A stretch of 64,000 bases of DNA, from contig WACF01000001.1 of assembly GCA_026192395.1 (NCBI GenBank), positions 3,222,309 to 3,286,308 on the forward strand, given 5' to 3'. The DNA is from Proteobacteria bacterium 005FR1. GTDB taxonomy: Bacteria > Pseudomonadota > Gammaproteobacteria > Pseudomonadales > Cellvibrionaceae. Under the pieces are notes generated by a model. The model ran no database searches. It saw nothing but the letters and a program-made list of their open reading frames with translations, and was not told the DNA's origin. Positions within the stretch are counted from its first letter, which is position 1. Every line of letters starts with the position of its first letter. Positions 51,242-58,957 of the stretch are shown piece by piece. Made by a program: the position numbers and the translations under genes.

Positions 51242-52366
51242 ATGGTAGATAAAAAACTCGGCGGCGCCGGCCTGCGCGGCCAGGTGGCCGGTAAGACCGC
51301 ACTGTGTACTGTCGGCAAAGAAGGCAGCGGCCTCACCTATCGCGGCTATGATGTAAAAGACCTCGCCGACAACTGCATTTTCGAAGAAGTAGCCTATCTG
51401 ATTTTCCACGGCGAGCTGCCGAACAAACAACAGCTGGCCGACTATCAGGCGCGGCTGAGAGGCATGCGTTCACTGCCGCAGGCGCTGAAGGAAGTGCTCG
51501 AGCGCATTCCCGCTGACTCACACCCGATGGACGTGTTGCGTACCGGCTGTTCCGTGCTCGGCAATCTGGAAACCGAAAAAGATTTCAGCCAGCAACAGGA
51601 TGCGGCGGACCGACTGCTCGCCACTCTTCCCGGCATGATCTGCTACTGGCACCGCTTCGTCACTGACGGCACCCGCATCGATACCGACACCGACGATGAC
51701 ACCATCGGTGCCCAGTTCCTGCACATGCTGCATGGCGAGAAGCCCAAGCCTCTGTTTGAGAAAGTGATGAACGCGTCACTGATCCTTTATGCAGAGCACG
51801 AGTTCAATGCTTCCACTTTCACTGCCCGTGTCTGTGCCTCCACCCTGTCCGACATTCATTCCTGCGTGACCGGCGCGATCGGTTCACTGCGCGGCCCGCT
51901 GCACGGCGGCGCCAACGAAGCGGCCATGGACATGATCGAGCAGTTCGACAATCCGGATGATGCCGAGCAGAAACTGCTGGGCATGCTGGAGCGCAAGGAA
52001 AAGATCATGGGCTTCGGCCACGCGATCTATCGCGAATCCGATCCGCGCAACGCCGTCATCAAGGAGTGGGCGCACAAGCTGGCGGAAGACGCCGGCGACG
52101 AAAAACTCTATCGCATTGCCGAGCGCTGCGAAGCCGTGATGTGGAGAGAGAAGAAGCTGTTCTGTAACGCCGACTTCTTCCACGCCCCGGCCTACCACAC
52201 CATGGGCATCCCCACGCCGCTGTTCACCCCGATCTTCGTGTGTTCACGAGTCACCGGCTGGACCGCACACGTGATGGAACAGCGCGCCGACAACCGCATC
52301 ATCCGCCCGAGCGCCGAGTACGTCGGACCGGAACTGCGAAAAGTGAAGCCCATTTCAGAGCGTTGA
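51242..52366 (+). CDS. prpC: 2-methylcitrate synthase
   Basis: A 374-residue citrate synthase-fold enzyme that condenses propionyl-CoA with oxaloacetate. It is of the short bacterial type. GKEGSGLTYRGYDVKDLADNC starts the protein, and RGPLHGGANEAAMDMIEQF and MGFGHAIYRESDPRN carry the active-site histidines. The shortness and position after prpB identify it as PrpC rather than GltA. An ATG at 51242 follows GGGGAGA. A strong hairpin follows the stop, before acnD. Confidence 0.95.
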   Translation: MVDKKLGGAGLRGQVAGKTALCTVGKEGSGLTYRGYDVKDLADNCIFEEVAYLIFHGELPNKQQLADYQARLRGMRSLPQALKEVLERIPADSHPMDVLRTGCSVLGNLETEKDFSQQQDAADRLLATLPGMICYWHRFVTDGTRIDTDTDDDTIGAQFLHMLHGEKPKPLFEKVMNASLILYAEHEFNASTFTARVCASTLSDIHSCVTGAIGSLRGPLHGGANEAAMDMIEQFDNPDDAEQKLLGMLERKEKIMGFGHAIYRESDPRNAVIKEWAHKLAEDAGDEKLYRIAERCEAVMWREKKLFCNADFFHAPAYHTMGIPTPLFTPIFVCSRVTGWTAHVMEQRADNRIIRPSAEYVGPELRKVKPISER

Positions 52367-52378
52367 TCGAAAGACCAC

Positions 52379-52411
52379 AGGACGGCTTGGCTTCGCTAAG
52401 CCGTCCTTTTT
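52379..52411 (+). terminator. Hairpin with T-run between prpC and acnD
   Basis: A perfect 10-bp stem (AGGACGGCTT with AAGCCGTCCT) enclosing GGCTTCGCT, followed by TTTTT, starts 13 bases after the prpC stop. It has the form of an intrinsic terminator inside the prp gene run, so it may lower expression of acnD relative to prpBC. Alternatively acnD and prpF have their own promoter. Confidence 0.85.
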
Positions 52412-52449
52412 GCCCCCCCTTCCTAACCTTCTGACGTTTGCCAAGGTTT

Positions 52450-55056
52450 ATGAACAAATCACACCGCAAGGCCCTGCCGGGCACCAAGCTCGATTATCTC
52501 GATACCCGCGAAGCCGTGGACGCCATTCAGCCCGGCGCCTACGACAAGCTTCCCTACACCTCACGCATCCTCGCCGAAAACCTGGTGCGTCGCTGCGAGC
52601 CGGAAGCGCTGACCGATTCGCTCAAGCAAATCATCGAGCGCAAGCGCGAGCTCGACTTCCCCTGGTTTCCGGCACGAGTGGTTTGCCACGATATCCTTGG
52701 GCAGACCGCCCTGGTGGATCTTGCGGGACTGCGTGATGCGATCGCGGAGAAGGGCGGTGATCCCGCCAAGGTAAATCCGGTGGTGCCGACGCAGTTGATC
52801 GTCGACCACTCGCTGGCGGTTGAACATGCAGGTTTCGAAAAGGACGCTTTCGAAAAGAACCGCGCAATTGAAGATCGCCGCAACGACGACCGTTTCCATT
52901 TCATCAACTGGACCAAGACGGCGTTTGAGAACGTCGACGTGATTCCCCCCGGCAACGGCATCATGCACCAGATCAATTTAGAAAAAATGTCGCCGGTGAT
53001 TCAGGTCCGCGACGGTGTAGCCTTCCCCGACACCTGCGTAGGCACCGACAGCCATACACCGATGGTGGATGCGCTGGGGGTGATCTCCGTCGGTGTGGGC
53101 GGCCTTGAAGCCGAAAGCGTCATGCTCGGCCGCGCCTCCTACATGCGCCTGCCGGACATCGTCGGTGTGGAACTGACCGGCAAGCTTCAGCCCGGCATCA
53201 CCGGCACGGATATGGTGCTGGCGCTGACCCACTTCCTGCGTCGCGAGCGCGTGGTGGGCGCCTATCTGGAATTCTTCGGTGAAGGCGCCGATGCATTGAC
53301 CGTTGGCGATCGTGCAACCATTTCCAACATGACGCCCGAATACGGCGCCACCGCCGCGATGTTCTACATCGACGGCCAGACTATCGATTATCTGAAGCTG
53401 ACCGGCCGCGACGACGAGCAGGTGAAACTCGTCGAACAGTTTGCCAAGCACACCGGCTTGTGGGCGGACAGCCTCAAGAACGCCGAATATGAGCGCGTGC
53501 TGACTTTCGATCTCTCGTCCGTCGGCCGCAACCTCGCCGGTCCTTCCAATCCGCACGCACTGCTGCCGGCCTCCGAGCTGGCCAGCCGCGGTATCGCCGG
53601 CAAGGTGGAACTGGAAGAAGGCAAAATGCCGGACGGTGCGGTGATCATTGCTGCGATCACCAGCTGCACCAACACCAGCAACCCGCGCAACATGGTGGCT
53701 GCCGGTTTGATCGCCCGCAACGCCAACAAACTGGGCCTGACTCGCAAGCCCTGGGTAAAAAGTTCCCTGGCGCCCGGCTCCAAGACCGTGAAAATGTATC
53801 TGGAAGAAGCCAACCTGCTGCCGGAACTCGAAAGCCTCGGCTTCGGTGTGGTGGCCTTCGCCTGTACCACCTGTAATGGCATGAGCGGCGCGCTGGATCC
53901 GAAGATCCAGCAGGAAATCATCGATCGCGATCTGTATGCAACCGCGGTGCTGTCCGGTAACCGCAACTTCGACGGCCGCATTCATCCCTATGCGAAGCAG
54001 GCCTTCCTCGCCTCGCCGCCGCTGGTGGTTGCCTATGCCCTTGCCGGCACCATTCGTTTCGACATCGAAAAGGATCCGCTCGGCTTCGATCAGAACGGCA
54101 ATCCGGTGACCCTGAAGGACATCTGGCCCAGCGACGAAGAGATCGACGCGATCGTCAAGCAGGCGGTCAAGCCGGAGCAGTTCCGCAACGTCTATATTCC
54201 GATGTTCGAGATCAAGGACAAGTCCGAAGCAGGCCAGCCGCTGTACGACTGGCGCCCGATGAGCACCTACATCCGTCGTCCGCCCTATTGGGAAGGCGCG
54301 CTCGCCGGCGAACGCTCGCTGAAAGGCATGCGTCCTCTGGCCGTGCTCGGCGACAACATCACCACCGACCACCTGTCGCCGTCCAATGCGATCCTCGCGG
54401 ACAGTGCTGCCGGTGAGTATCTCGCGAAAATGGGCCTGCCGGAGGAAGACTTCAACTCCTACGCCACCCACCGCGGCGATCACCTCACCGCGCAACGCGC
54501 AACCTTCGCCAACCCGAAACTGCTGAACGAAATGGTTCGCGATGAGAACGGCACGGTTGTACAAGGCTCTCTCGCGCGCATCGAGCCGGAAGGCAAGGTC
54601 ACCCGCATGTGGGAAGCCATCGAAACCTACATGGACCGCAAACAGCCGCTGATCATCGTCGCCGGCGCGGATTACGGTCAGGGTTCTTCACGAGACTGGG
54701 CCGCCAAAGGTGTACGTCTCGCCGGTGTCGAAGCAATCGTCGCCGAAGGCTTTGAGCGCATCCACCGCACCAACCTGATCGGCATGGGCGTACTGCCCCT
54801 GGAATTCCAGCCCGGCGCCACCCGCGAAACGCTGGGCATCGACGGCACTGAAACTTTTGACGTGATCGGCGAGCGCAAGCCGCGAGCGACCTTGACGCTG
54901 GTGATTCATCGCAAGAACGGCAAGAGCGAAGAAGTGCCGGTGATCTGCCGACTGGATACCGCGGAAGAAGTGTCGATCTATGACGCGGGTGGTGTGTTGC
55001 AGCGGTTTGCTAACGACTTTTTTGAGGCGGAAGCAGAATCGGCTGTCGCGAGTTGA
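52450..55056 (+). CDS. acnD: Fe/S-dependent 2-methylcitrate dehydratase (AcnD)
   Basis: An 868-residue aconitase family enzyme. The 4Fe-4S ligands are Cys406 (ITSCTNTSNP), Cys472 and Cys475 (ACTTCNGMSG). DTCVGTDSHTPMVDALGV and the C-terminal ADYGQGSSRDWAAKGVRLAG swivel domain are conserved. Position between prpC and prpF identifies it as AcnD, which dehydrates 2-methylcitrate and needs PrpF, rather than housekeeping AcnA. The start at 52450 gives MNKSHRKALPGT. Length is slightly under AcnA (about 890). Confidence 0.93.
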   Translation: MNKSHRKALPGTKLDYLDTREAVDAIQPGAYDKLPYTSRILAENLVRRCEPEALTDSLKQIIERKRELDFPWFPARVVCHDILGQTALVDLAGLRDAIAEKGGDPAKVNPVVPTQLIVDHSLAVEHAGFEKDAFEKNRAIEDRRNDDRFHFINWTKTAFENVDVIPPGNGIMHQINLEKMSPVIQVRDGVAFPDTCVGTDSHTPMVDALGVISVGVGGLEAESVMLGRASYMRLPDIVGVELTGKLQPGITGTDMVLALTHFLRRERVVGAYLEFFGEGADALTVGDRATISNMTPEYGATAAMFYIDGQTIDYLKLTGRDDEQVKLVEQFAKHTGLWADSLKNAEYERVLTFDLSSVGRNLAGPSNPHALLPASELASRGIAGKVELEEGKMPDGAVIIAAITSCTNTSNPRNMVAAGLIARNANKLGLTRKPWVKSSLAPGSKTVKMYLEEANLLPELESLGFGVVAFACTTCNGMSGALDPKIQQEIIDRDLYATAVLSGNRNFDGRIHPYAKQAFLASPPLVVAYALAGTIRFDIEKDPLGFDQNGNPVTLKDIWPSDEEIDAIVKQAVKPEQFRNVYIPMFEIKDKSEAGQPLYDWRPMSTYIRRPPYWEGALAGERSLKGMRPLAVLGDNITTDHLSPSNAILADSAAGEYLAKMGLPEEDFNSYATHRGDHLTAQRATFANPKLLNEMVRDENGTVVQGSLARIEPEGKVTRMWEAIETYMDRKQPLIIVAGADYGQGSSRDWAAKGVRLAGVEAIVAEGFERIHRTNLIGMGVLPLEFQPGATRETLGIDGTETFDVIGERKPRATLTLVIHRKNGKSEEVPVICRLDTAEEVSIYDAGGVLQRFANDFFEAEAESAVAS

Positions 55057-55096
55057 TGTGAAAAAGCCAAGCGTCACGGATGTGGGTTCTTAACCC

Positions 55097-55203
55097 GTTT
55101 GGCGACGGGGGAGTGCATTTCGAAAACGCATGAATATGTCCCTATAGCTCCTACGCCGCGTCCTGCGGCGAAGGTTTCGAAATGCACTCCCCCGCCCCCA
55201 AAC
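55097..55203 (-). repeat. Oriented stem-loop element, copy B (between acnD and prpF)
   Basis: Arms 55097-55125 and 55175-55203 match at 27 of 29 positions. Read on the minus strand the element starts GAGTTTGG, has CCTTCGCCGCAGGACGCGG then AGGGACATATTCATGCG in its middle, and ends GCCAAACGGGTTAAGAAC. The ends and core match copies A and C, whereas the arms differ. It lies 41 bases after the acnD stop. The 543-bp gap 55057-55599 contains this copy, the ATTCCGG repeat and copy C. Confidence 0.87.
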
Positions 55204-55299
55204 TCACTTTAGTGCCTCCGAGCGTGCGGGTTTTCTTTTCCGAGACCGAACAGAATTGGTTTCGGGCGGCAGCTACATGACTCGAGGCATACCTCCACC

Positions 55300-55381
55300 G
55301 TCATTCCGGCGCAGGCCGGAATCCATGGACACGGCATCGAGGTGGGCAAACTACGTGGATTCCGGTCTGTGCCGGAATGAC
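55300..55381. repeat. ATTCCGG inverted repeat, copy 2
   Basis: Arms 55300-55325 and 55356-55381 match at 24 of 26 positions, with the same TCATTCCGGC...GCCGGAATCCA sequence and TGGAC loop start as the copy at 6242-6326. It is lodged between stem-loop copies B and C. Confidence 0.85.
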
Positions 55382-55432
55382 AGTATGGTGTTTTTCGAAT
55401 AGAACACCGAATTAGATCACTCTCCGCAATTA

Positions 55433-55567
55433 GTTTGGTGTTGGGGTACCGCCTTTCGGAACCTTCGCCGCAGGACGCGGCGTAGGAGCTAGAGCCTGCC
55501 CCGCGAAGCGTAGTGGGTACAGGGATGTATTCATGCGTTTCCGAAAGGCGGTACCCCGACGCCAAAC
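55433..55567 (+). repeat. Oriented stem-loop element, copy C (upstream of prpF)
   Basis: Arms 55433-55461 and 55539-55567 match at 27 of 29 positions; both mismatches are U-G pairs on the plus strand. It starts AGTTTGG and ends GCCAAACGGATTTAGAAC. The interior shares CCTTCGCCGCAGGACGCGG with copy B and ACAGGGATGTATTCATGCG with copy A, and holds about 27 more bases between those two blocks than copy B does. It ends 32 bases before the prpF start. Confidence 0.87.
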
Positions 55568-55599
55568 GGATTTAGAACTGACCAACTCACAAGACCAAT

Positions 55600-56778
55600 A
55601 TGCGAAATAAACCCCAAATCAAAATCCCCGCCACCTACATGCGCGGTGGCACCAGCAAAGGCGTTTTCTTCCGTCTGCAGGATCTACCCGAAGCCGCGCA
55701 ACAGCCCGGTCCTGCCCGAGACGCTTTACTCCTGCGTGTAATCGGCAGCCCCGACCCCTATGGCAAGCATACCGATGGCATGGGCGGTGGAACGTCGAGC
55801 ACCAGCAAGACCGTGATTCTTTCGAAAAGTGATCGCCCCGATCACGATGTGAATTATCTGTTCGGACAGGTTTCCATCGACAAGCCCTTCATCGACTGGA
55901 GCGGCAACTGCGGCAATCTGACTGCTGCGGTTGGGGCGTTTGCGATAAGCAATGGCCTGGTAAGTGCCGATCGCATTCCGGAAAACGGCACTGCGGTCGT
56001 GCGAATCTGGCAGGCCAACATCGAGAAAACAATCGTTGCCCATATTCCCATCACCCATGGTGAAGTGCAGGAAACCGGCGACTTCGAACTGGACGGTGTG
56101 ACCTTCCCGGCGGCGGAGGTGCAGGTGGAGTTCATGGATCCTGCCGACGGCGAAGGTAGCATGTTCCCTACCGGCAACGTGGTGGACGAGTTGGAAGTGC
56201 CGGGCGTGGGTACACTGAAGGCCACCATGATCAGCGCGGGTATTCCCACCGTGTTCATCAATGCCGAAGACGTTGGTTACACCGGTACCGAACTGCAGGA
56301 CGCAATCAACAACGATACAAAAGCGTTGGCGATGTTCGAAACAATTCGCGCGCACGGCGCACTCCGAATGGGTCTGATCAAAAACATTGAAGAAGCCGCG
56401 CAGCGACAGCACACACCTAAAGTCGCTTTCGTGGCCCAGCCGGCGGAGTACATCGCCTCCAGCGGCAAGAAAGTAGGCGCCGACGAAATCGATCTGCTGG
56501 TGCGCGCTCTTTCCATGGGTAAGTTACACCACGCCATGATGGGCACGGCAGCGGTTGCCATTGGTGCCGCCGCGGCAGTACCGGGCACGCTGGTGAATCT
56601 TGCCGCCGGTGGTGGTGAGCGGGACGCGGTGCGCTTTGGCCATCCGTCCGGCACTCTGCGTGTCGGTGGCGAGGCGCGACAGGTGAACGGCGAATGGACT
56701 GCCACCAAGGCAGTCATGAGCCGCAGCGCCCGTGTGCTCATGGAGGGCTTCGTGCGGGTGCCTGGAGACGCGTTCTAG
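55600..56778 (+). CDS. prpF: 2-methylaconitate cis-trans isomerase / AcnD partner
   Basis: A 392-residue PrpF protein, of the diaminopimelate-epimerase-like fold. It isomerises the trans-2-methylaconitate formed by AcnD so that hydration can continue. Its start RNKPQIKIPATYMRGGTSKG is characteristic, as are DGMGGGTSSTSKTVILS and DWSGNCGNLTAAVGAFA with the catalytic cysteine region. No strong ribosome site precedes the ATG at 55600, so translation may be weak or affected by the stem-loop just upstream. A good terminator lies about 85 bases after its stop, ending the nine-gene run. Confidence 0.94.
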   Translation: MRNKPQIKIPATYMRGGTSKGVFFRLQDLPEAAQQPGPARDALLLRVIGSPDPYGKHTDGMGGGTSSTSKTVILSKSDRPDHDVNYLFGQVSIDKPFIDWSGNCGNLTAAVGAFAISNGLVSADRIPENGTAVVRIWQANIEKTIVAHIPITHGEVQETGDFELDGVTFPAAEVQVEFMDPADGEGSMFPTGNVVDELEVPGVGTLKATMISAGIPTVFINAEDVGYTGTELQDAINNDTKALAMFETIRAHGALRMGLIKNIEEAAQRQHTPKVAFVAQPAEYIASSGKKVGADEIDLLVRALSMGKLHHAMMGTAAVAIGAAAAVPGTLVNLAAGGGERDAVRFGHPSGTLRVGGEARQVNGEWTATKAVMSRSARVLMEGFVRVPGDAF

Positions 56779-56820
56779 ACAGTCAGAATAGCGCGCGAGC
56801 ACTACATGGCGGGCTCAGTT

Positions 56821-56841
56821 GGGCGAACACAGGGTTCGCCC
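56821..56841. repeat. Short palindromic repeat, copy 2 (GGGCGAAC stem)
   Basis: A perfect 8-bp stem with a 5-base loop, followed by CCTACAGGCGG. It is the inverse-oriented partner of the copy at 1605-1625, 55 kb away, and lies between the prpF stop and its terminator. Confidence 0.75.
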
Positions 56842-56863
56842 CTACAGGCGGAGCAGGAAGAGA

Positions 56864-56897
56864 CCCGAACATTGTCGCTGCGGTGTTCGGGTTTTTT
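56864..56897 (+). terminator. Terminator after prpF
   Basis: Stem CCCGAACA with TGTTCGGG, loop of 12 bases, followed by six T at 56892-56897. It marks the end of the valine-methylcitrate gene run. Confidence 0.9.
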
Positions 56898-56965
56898 GTG
56901 GCCGTCGCCGGAACGCAAAATGCAGTGCGAGTGGCAGGGAAAGAACTTACGGAGGAGTGGTCAGC

Positions 56966-57358
56966 ATGGCCGAGTACAAGGGGCGCAGCGGAATCGTTCA
57001 GGTGTTCAGTGGCATCAATCTCCTGGCCGGACTCTGGCTTGTTCTCGCTCCCTGGTTTCTGGGTTATCCCCGGGCATACGCGGCCATGTGGAACGACACC
57101 GCGGTGGGTGTCCTGGTGCTGCTGCTGGCGCTGATCCGGGCGATCGCTCCGACGCGCTTTGTCGGTATCAGTCGGGCGAACATGCTGCTCGGGCTCTGGC
57201 TGATTGTCGCTCCCTTCGTGCTCGACTACGGGCGCGGTGGCCTGGTGTTCGACCATGTCGCCACCTGGAACGACATTGTCCTCGGCATCGTCGTGATCGT
57301 CTCGGCCTGGCTCAGCGCGGAAGTCACCCGTCGGGCGCACTTTCTCGGCAATGAATGA
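56966..57358 (+). CDS. SPW-repeat membrane protein
   Basis: A 130-residue inner-membrane protein with four hydrophobic helices forming two SPW-like repeats: GLWLVLAPWFLGY with MWNDTAVGVLV, then GLWLIVAPFVLDY with TWNDIVLGIVV. The function of the family is unknown. The start at 56966 follows a strong GGAGGAG; the frame upstream of it is not convincing. A bidirectional terminator separates it from the convergent DUF6316 gene. Confidence 0.88.
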   Translation: MAEYKGRSGIVQVFSGINLLAGLWLVLAPWFLGYPRAYAAMWNDTAVGVLVLLLALIRAIAPTRFVGISRANMLLGLWLIVAPFVLDYGRGGLVFDHVATWNDIVLGIVVIVSAWLSAEVTRRAHFLGNE

Positions 57359-57415
57359 AGGGGTCTTGTGCAGAAAGATACAGCAGCCCGCACGAATCAC
57401 CTTCCCCAGAAAGCA

Positions 57416-57442
57416 AAAAAGCCCGTCGACCGACGAGCTTTT
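57416..57442. terminator. Bidirectional terminator
   Basis: Stem AAAAGCCCGTCG with CGACGAGCTTTT (one wobble) between the convergent SPW and DUF6316 genes. A-rich on the left and T-rich on the right, so usable from both sides. Confidence 0.8.
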
Positions 57443-57465
57443 CGCATCTGGACCTGGATGCCGCT

Positions 57466-57678
57466 TCAGGCGTAGCTGCGAATCACCGCGGCAGTTTCCG
57501 GTGTGTCCTGCACCTGATCAACGTAGTGGCGGGCGCCAGCCTGGGCCTGCTCCAGATCGTCATACGGCCCGATTGCCGCACCTTCCCGGGTGGCGAAATA
57601 CCAGTAATCGCCGCGTTTGAAAAAACGTTCCTGTCTGACGGGCGGTGCCCCGGCGTCACCGTTGCGAGTGTTTCCCAT
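57466..57678 (-). CDS. DUF6316-like small protein
   Basis: A 70-residue soluble protein: APPVRQERFFKRGDYWYFATREG followed by GPYDDLEQAQAGARHYVD. This matches my memory of the DUF6316 family of gammaproteobacterial small proteins, with a GYF-like RERGAxIGPY pattern. Function unknown. The start at 57678 follows GAGAGG; an in-frame ATG five codons upstream is possible. It may bind a partner protein, but nothing in the sequence proves this. Confidence 0.75.
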   Translation of the reverse strand: MGNTRNGDAGAPPVRQERFFKRGDYWYFATREGAAIGPYDDLEQAQAGARHYVDQVQDTPETAAVIRSYA

Positions 57679-57948
57679 TGAGTACCTCTCCATGCACTGG
57701 TTGAACAGATGTCAGCGCCCGGCAACGGCCAAAGCGAAACCCTTTCGCCCACCGTCGCTGCTTCCCCAATGCATCCTGCCGGCGAGCGACTGACGATGCG
57801 CATAATAGATTCGGCTGATACGAGCGTCTGTAAGCTGGCGCTGGAATAGATGTGCGCCATTTCCTACAGCGAGAGGATGATATCTGCGACTCTGCAGGCT
57901 ATCGAATAAACATGGCCGAGGCTCAGCGAAGCCAGCACAACCTGCCTG

Positions 57949-58284
57949 CTAGGCGTCGCCCTTGACCGGCTGAATCAGCACCCAAGGGGCGACGACGACT
58001 GCCCAGAAAGTGGGCTCGGCAGCATCCCAGACATCCGCCTGTCCCTGTTCCACTCGCTGAATCTGGCCCGACTCGAGCCACTGGGCAACGGCTACTTTGT
58101 CGTCTTTGGCGAAGCTGTAGGCCACCTTCACCAGATCCAGCGGATTATTCACCAGCACCAGGCCGCCGCTGTCGAGGTGTGAGGACAGCAGCTTCCATTC
58201 GATCTTGCCGGTTTCGCGCATCAGCTTCTGGAAGGTCTCGTCCTTTGCCAGTTCTTGCGATGGCGGGGCTTGTTTTTGACTCAC
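57949..58284 (-). CDS. DUF2288 family protein
   Basis: A 111-residue soluble protein of the DUF2288 family. The family pattern is clear: TGKIEWKLLSSHLDSGGLVLV, LDLVKVAYSFAKDDKVAVAQWLESGQI and a C-terminal FWAVVVAPWVLIQP. The function is not known. It begins 7 bases after the stop of the thioesterase gene, so the two are very likely one operon. The 270-bp gap downstream to the DUF6316 start shows no convincing feature. Confidence 0.88.
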   Translation of the reverse strand: MSQKQAPPSQELAKDETFQKLMRETGKIEWKLLSSHLDSGGLVLVNNPLDLVKVAYSFAKDDKVAVAQWLESGQIQRVEQGQADVWDAAEPTFWAVVVAPWVLIQPVKGDA

Positions 58285-58291
58285 GGGCTCC

Positions 58292-58738
58292 TCACTCGTT
58301 TGTTGCTGGCATTTGGTACTGGCTCAGAAGAGTGCGCTCATCCTCGGGAATGGGGTGCGGTTTGCCTTCTTTCACATAAACCAGCACTGCATCGCAGGTG
58401 CCAACGCACTGGCCGTCCTGGTACATGGCCGAATGAATGGTATAGGAGGTATTGCCCATGCGGCTCACTCCGCAGGTGATTGTCACCGGCTTGGGGTAGA
58501 AGGTTTCCGCTCGATAGGCGATGTGGACGTCAACCAGCACCGTGCCCACCTTGTCCTTGCGATGTTCCGCTCCGCGGGTTCGCTTGAACAACTCGCGATG
58601 GAACATCACCCGGGATTCCTGATAGAGATTTGCGATGGCCACATTGTTGATGTGACCGAGAATGTCCATGTCGTCAAAACGGGTGGTGAGTTCGGCGGCG
58701 AAGGGGAAATCTTCGAGCTGGGGGAGGGCTTTGGCCAT
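58292..58738 (-). CDS. Acyl-CoA thioesterase, 4-hydroxybenzoyl-CoA thioesterase type
   Basis: A 148-residue hotdog-fold thioesterase. The mark is TTRFDDMDILGHINNVAIANLYQESR, in which the first Asp region and the HINN motif form the active site. VDVHIAYRAETFYPKPVTI and YVKEGKPHPIPEDE complete the fold. Such enzymes hydrolyse short or aromatic acyl-CoAs. The start at 58738 gives MAKALPQL; the open frame upstream runs into an unrelated region. Cotranscribed with DUF2288. The substrate is unknown. Confidence 0.88.
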   Translation of the reverse strand: MAKALPQLEDFPFAAELTTRFDDMDILGHINNVAIANLYQESRVMFHRELFKRTRGAEHRKDKVGTVLVDVHIAYRAETFYPKPVTITCGVSRMGNTSYTIHSAMYQDGQCVGTCDAVLVYVKEGKPHPIPEDERTLLSQYQMPATNE

Positions 58739-58957
58739 AATTCGGGTCCGCTGGAGCTGTCGTTTCGAAAAGGGGGGAAGTATAACGGCTCGGGAGCTTG
58801 CGATTAACTCTGATGCGCCTGGGCCGCCTTGAGGCATTTCAAAGACGCCCTGGTCTTCGCGCCCATTACAGAGTCCGGCTGTCGCCGTAAGCTCTGTCAC
58901 TCCTGCTAACATAGCGTGTCTTTTGTCGCCCATCTTAACTATCACGAAAACGACCAC

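Noticed and set aside
52978-54564. 528-codon minus-strand frame opposite acnD
   Set aside because: Its length comes from the codon bias of acnD on the other strand; no domain or motif is visible.
55097-55567. Integron attC sites as the explanation of the stem-loop elements
   Set aside because: attC sites start with RYYYAAC and end with GTTRRRY, whereas these start with GTTTGG and end with CCAAAC, the wrong way round. No integrase or cassette array is present.
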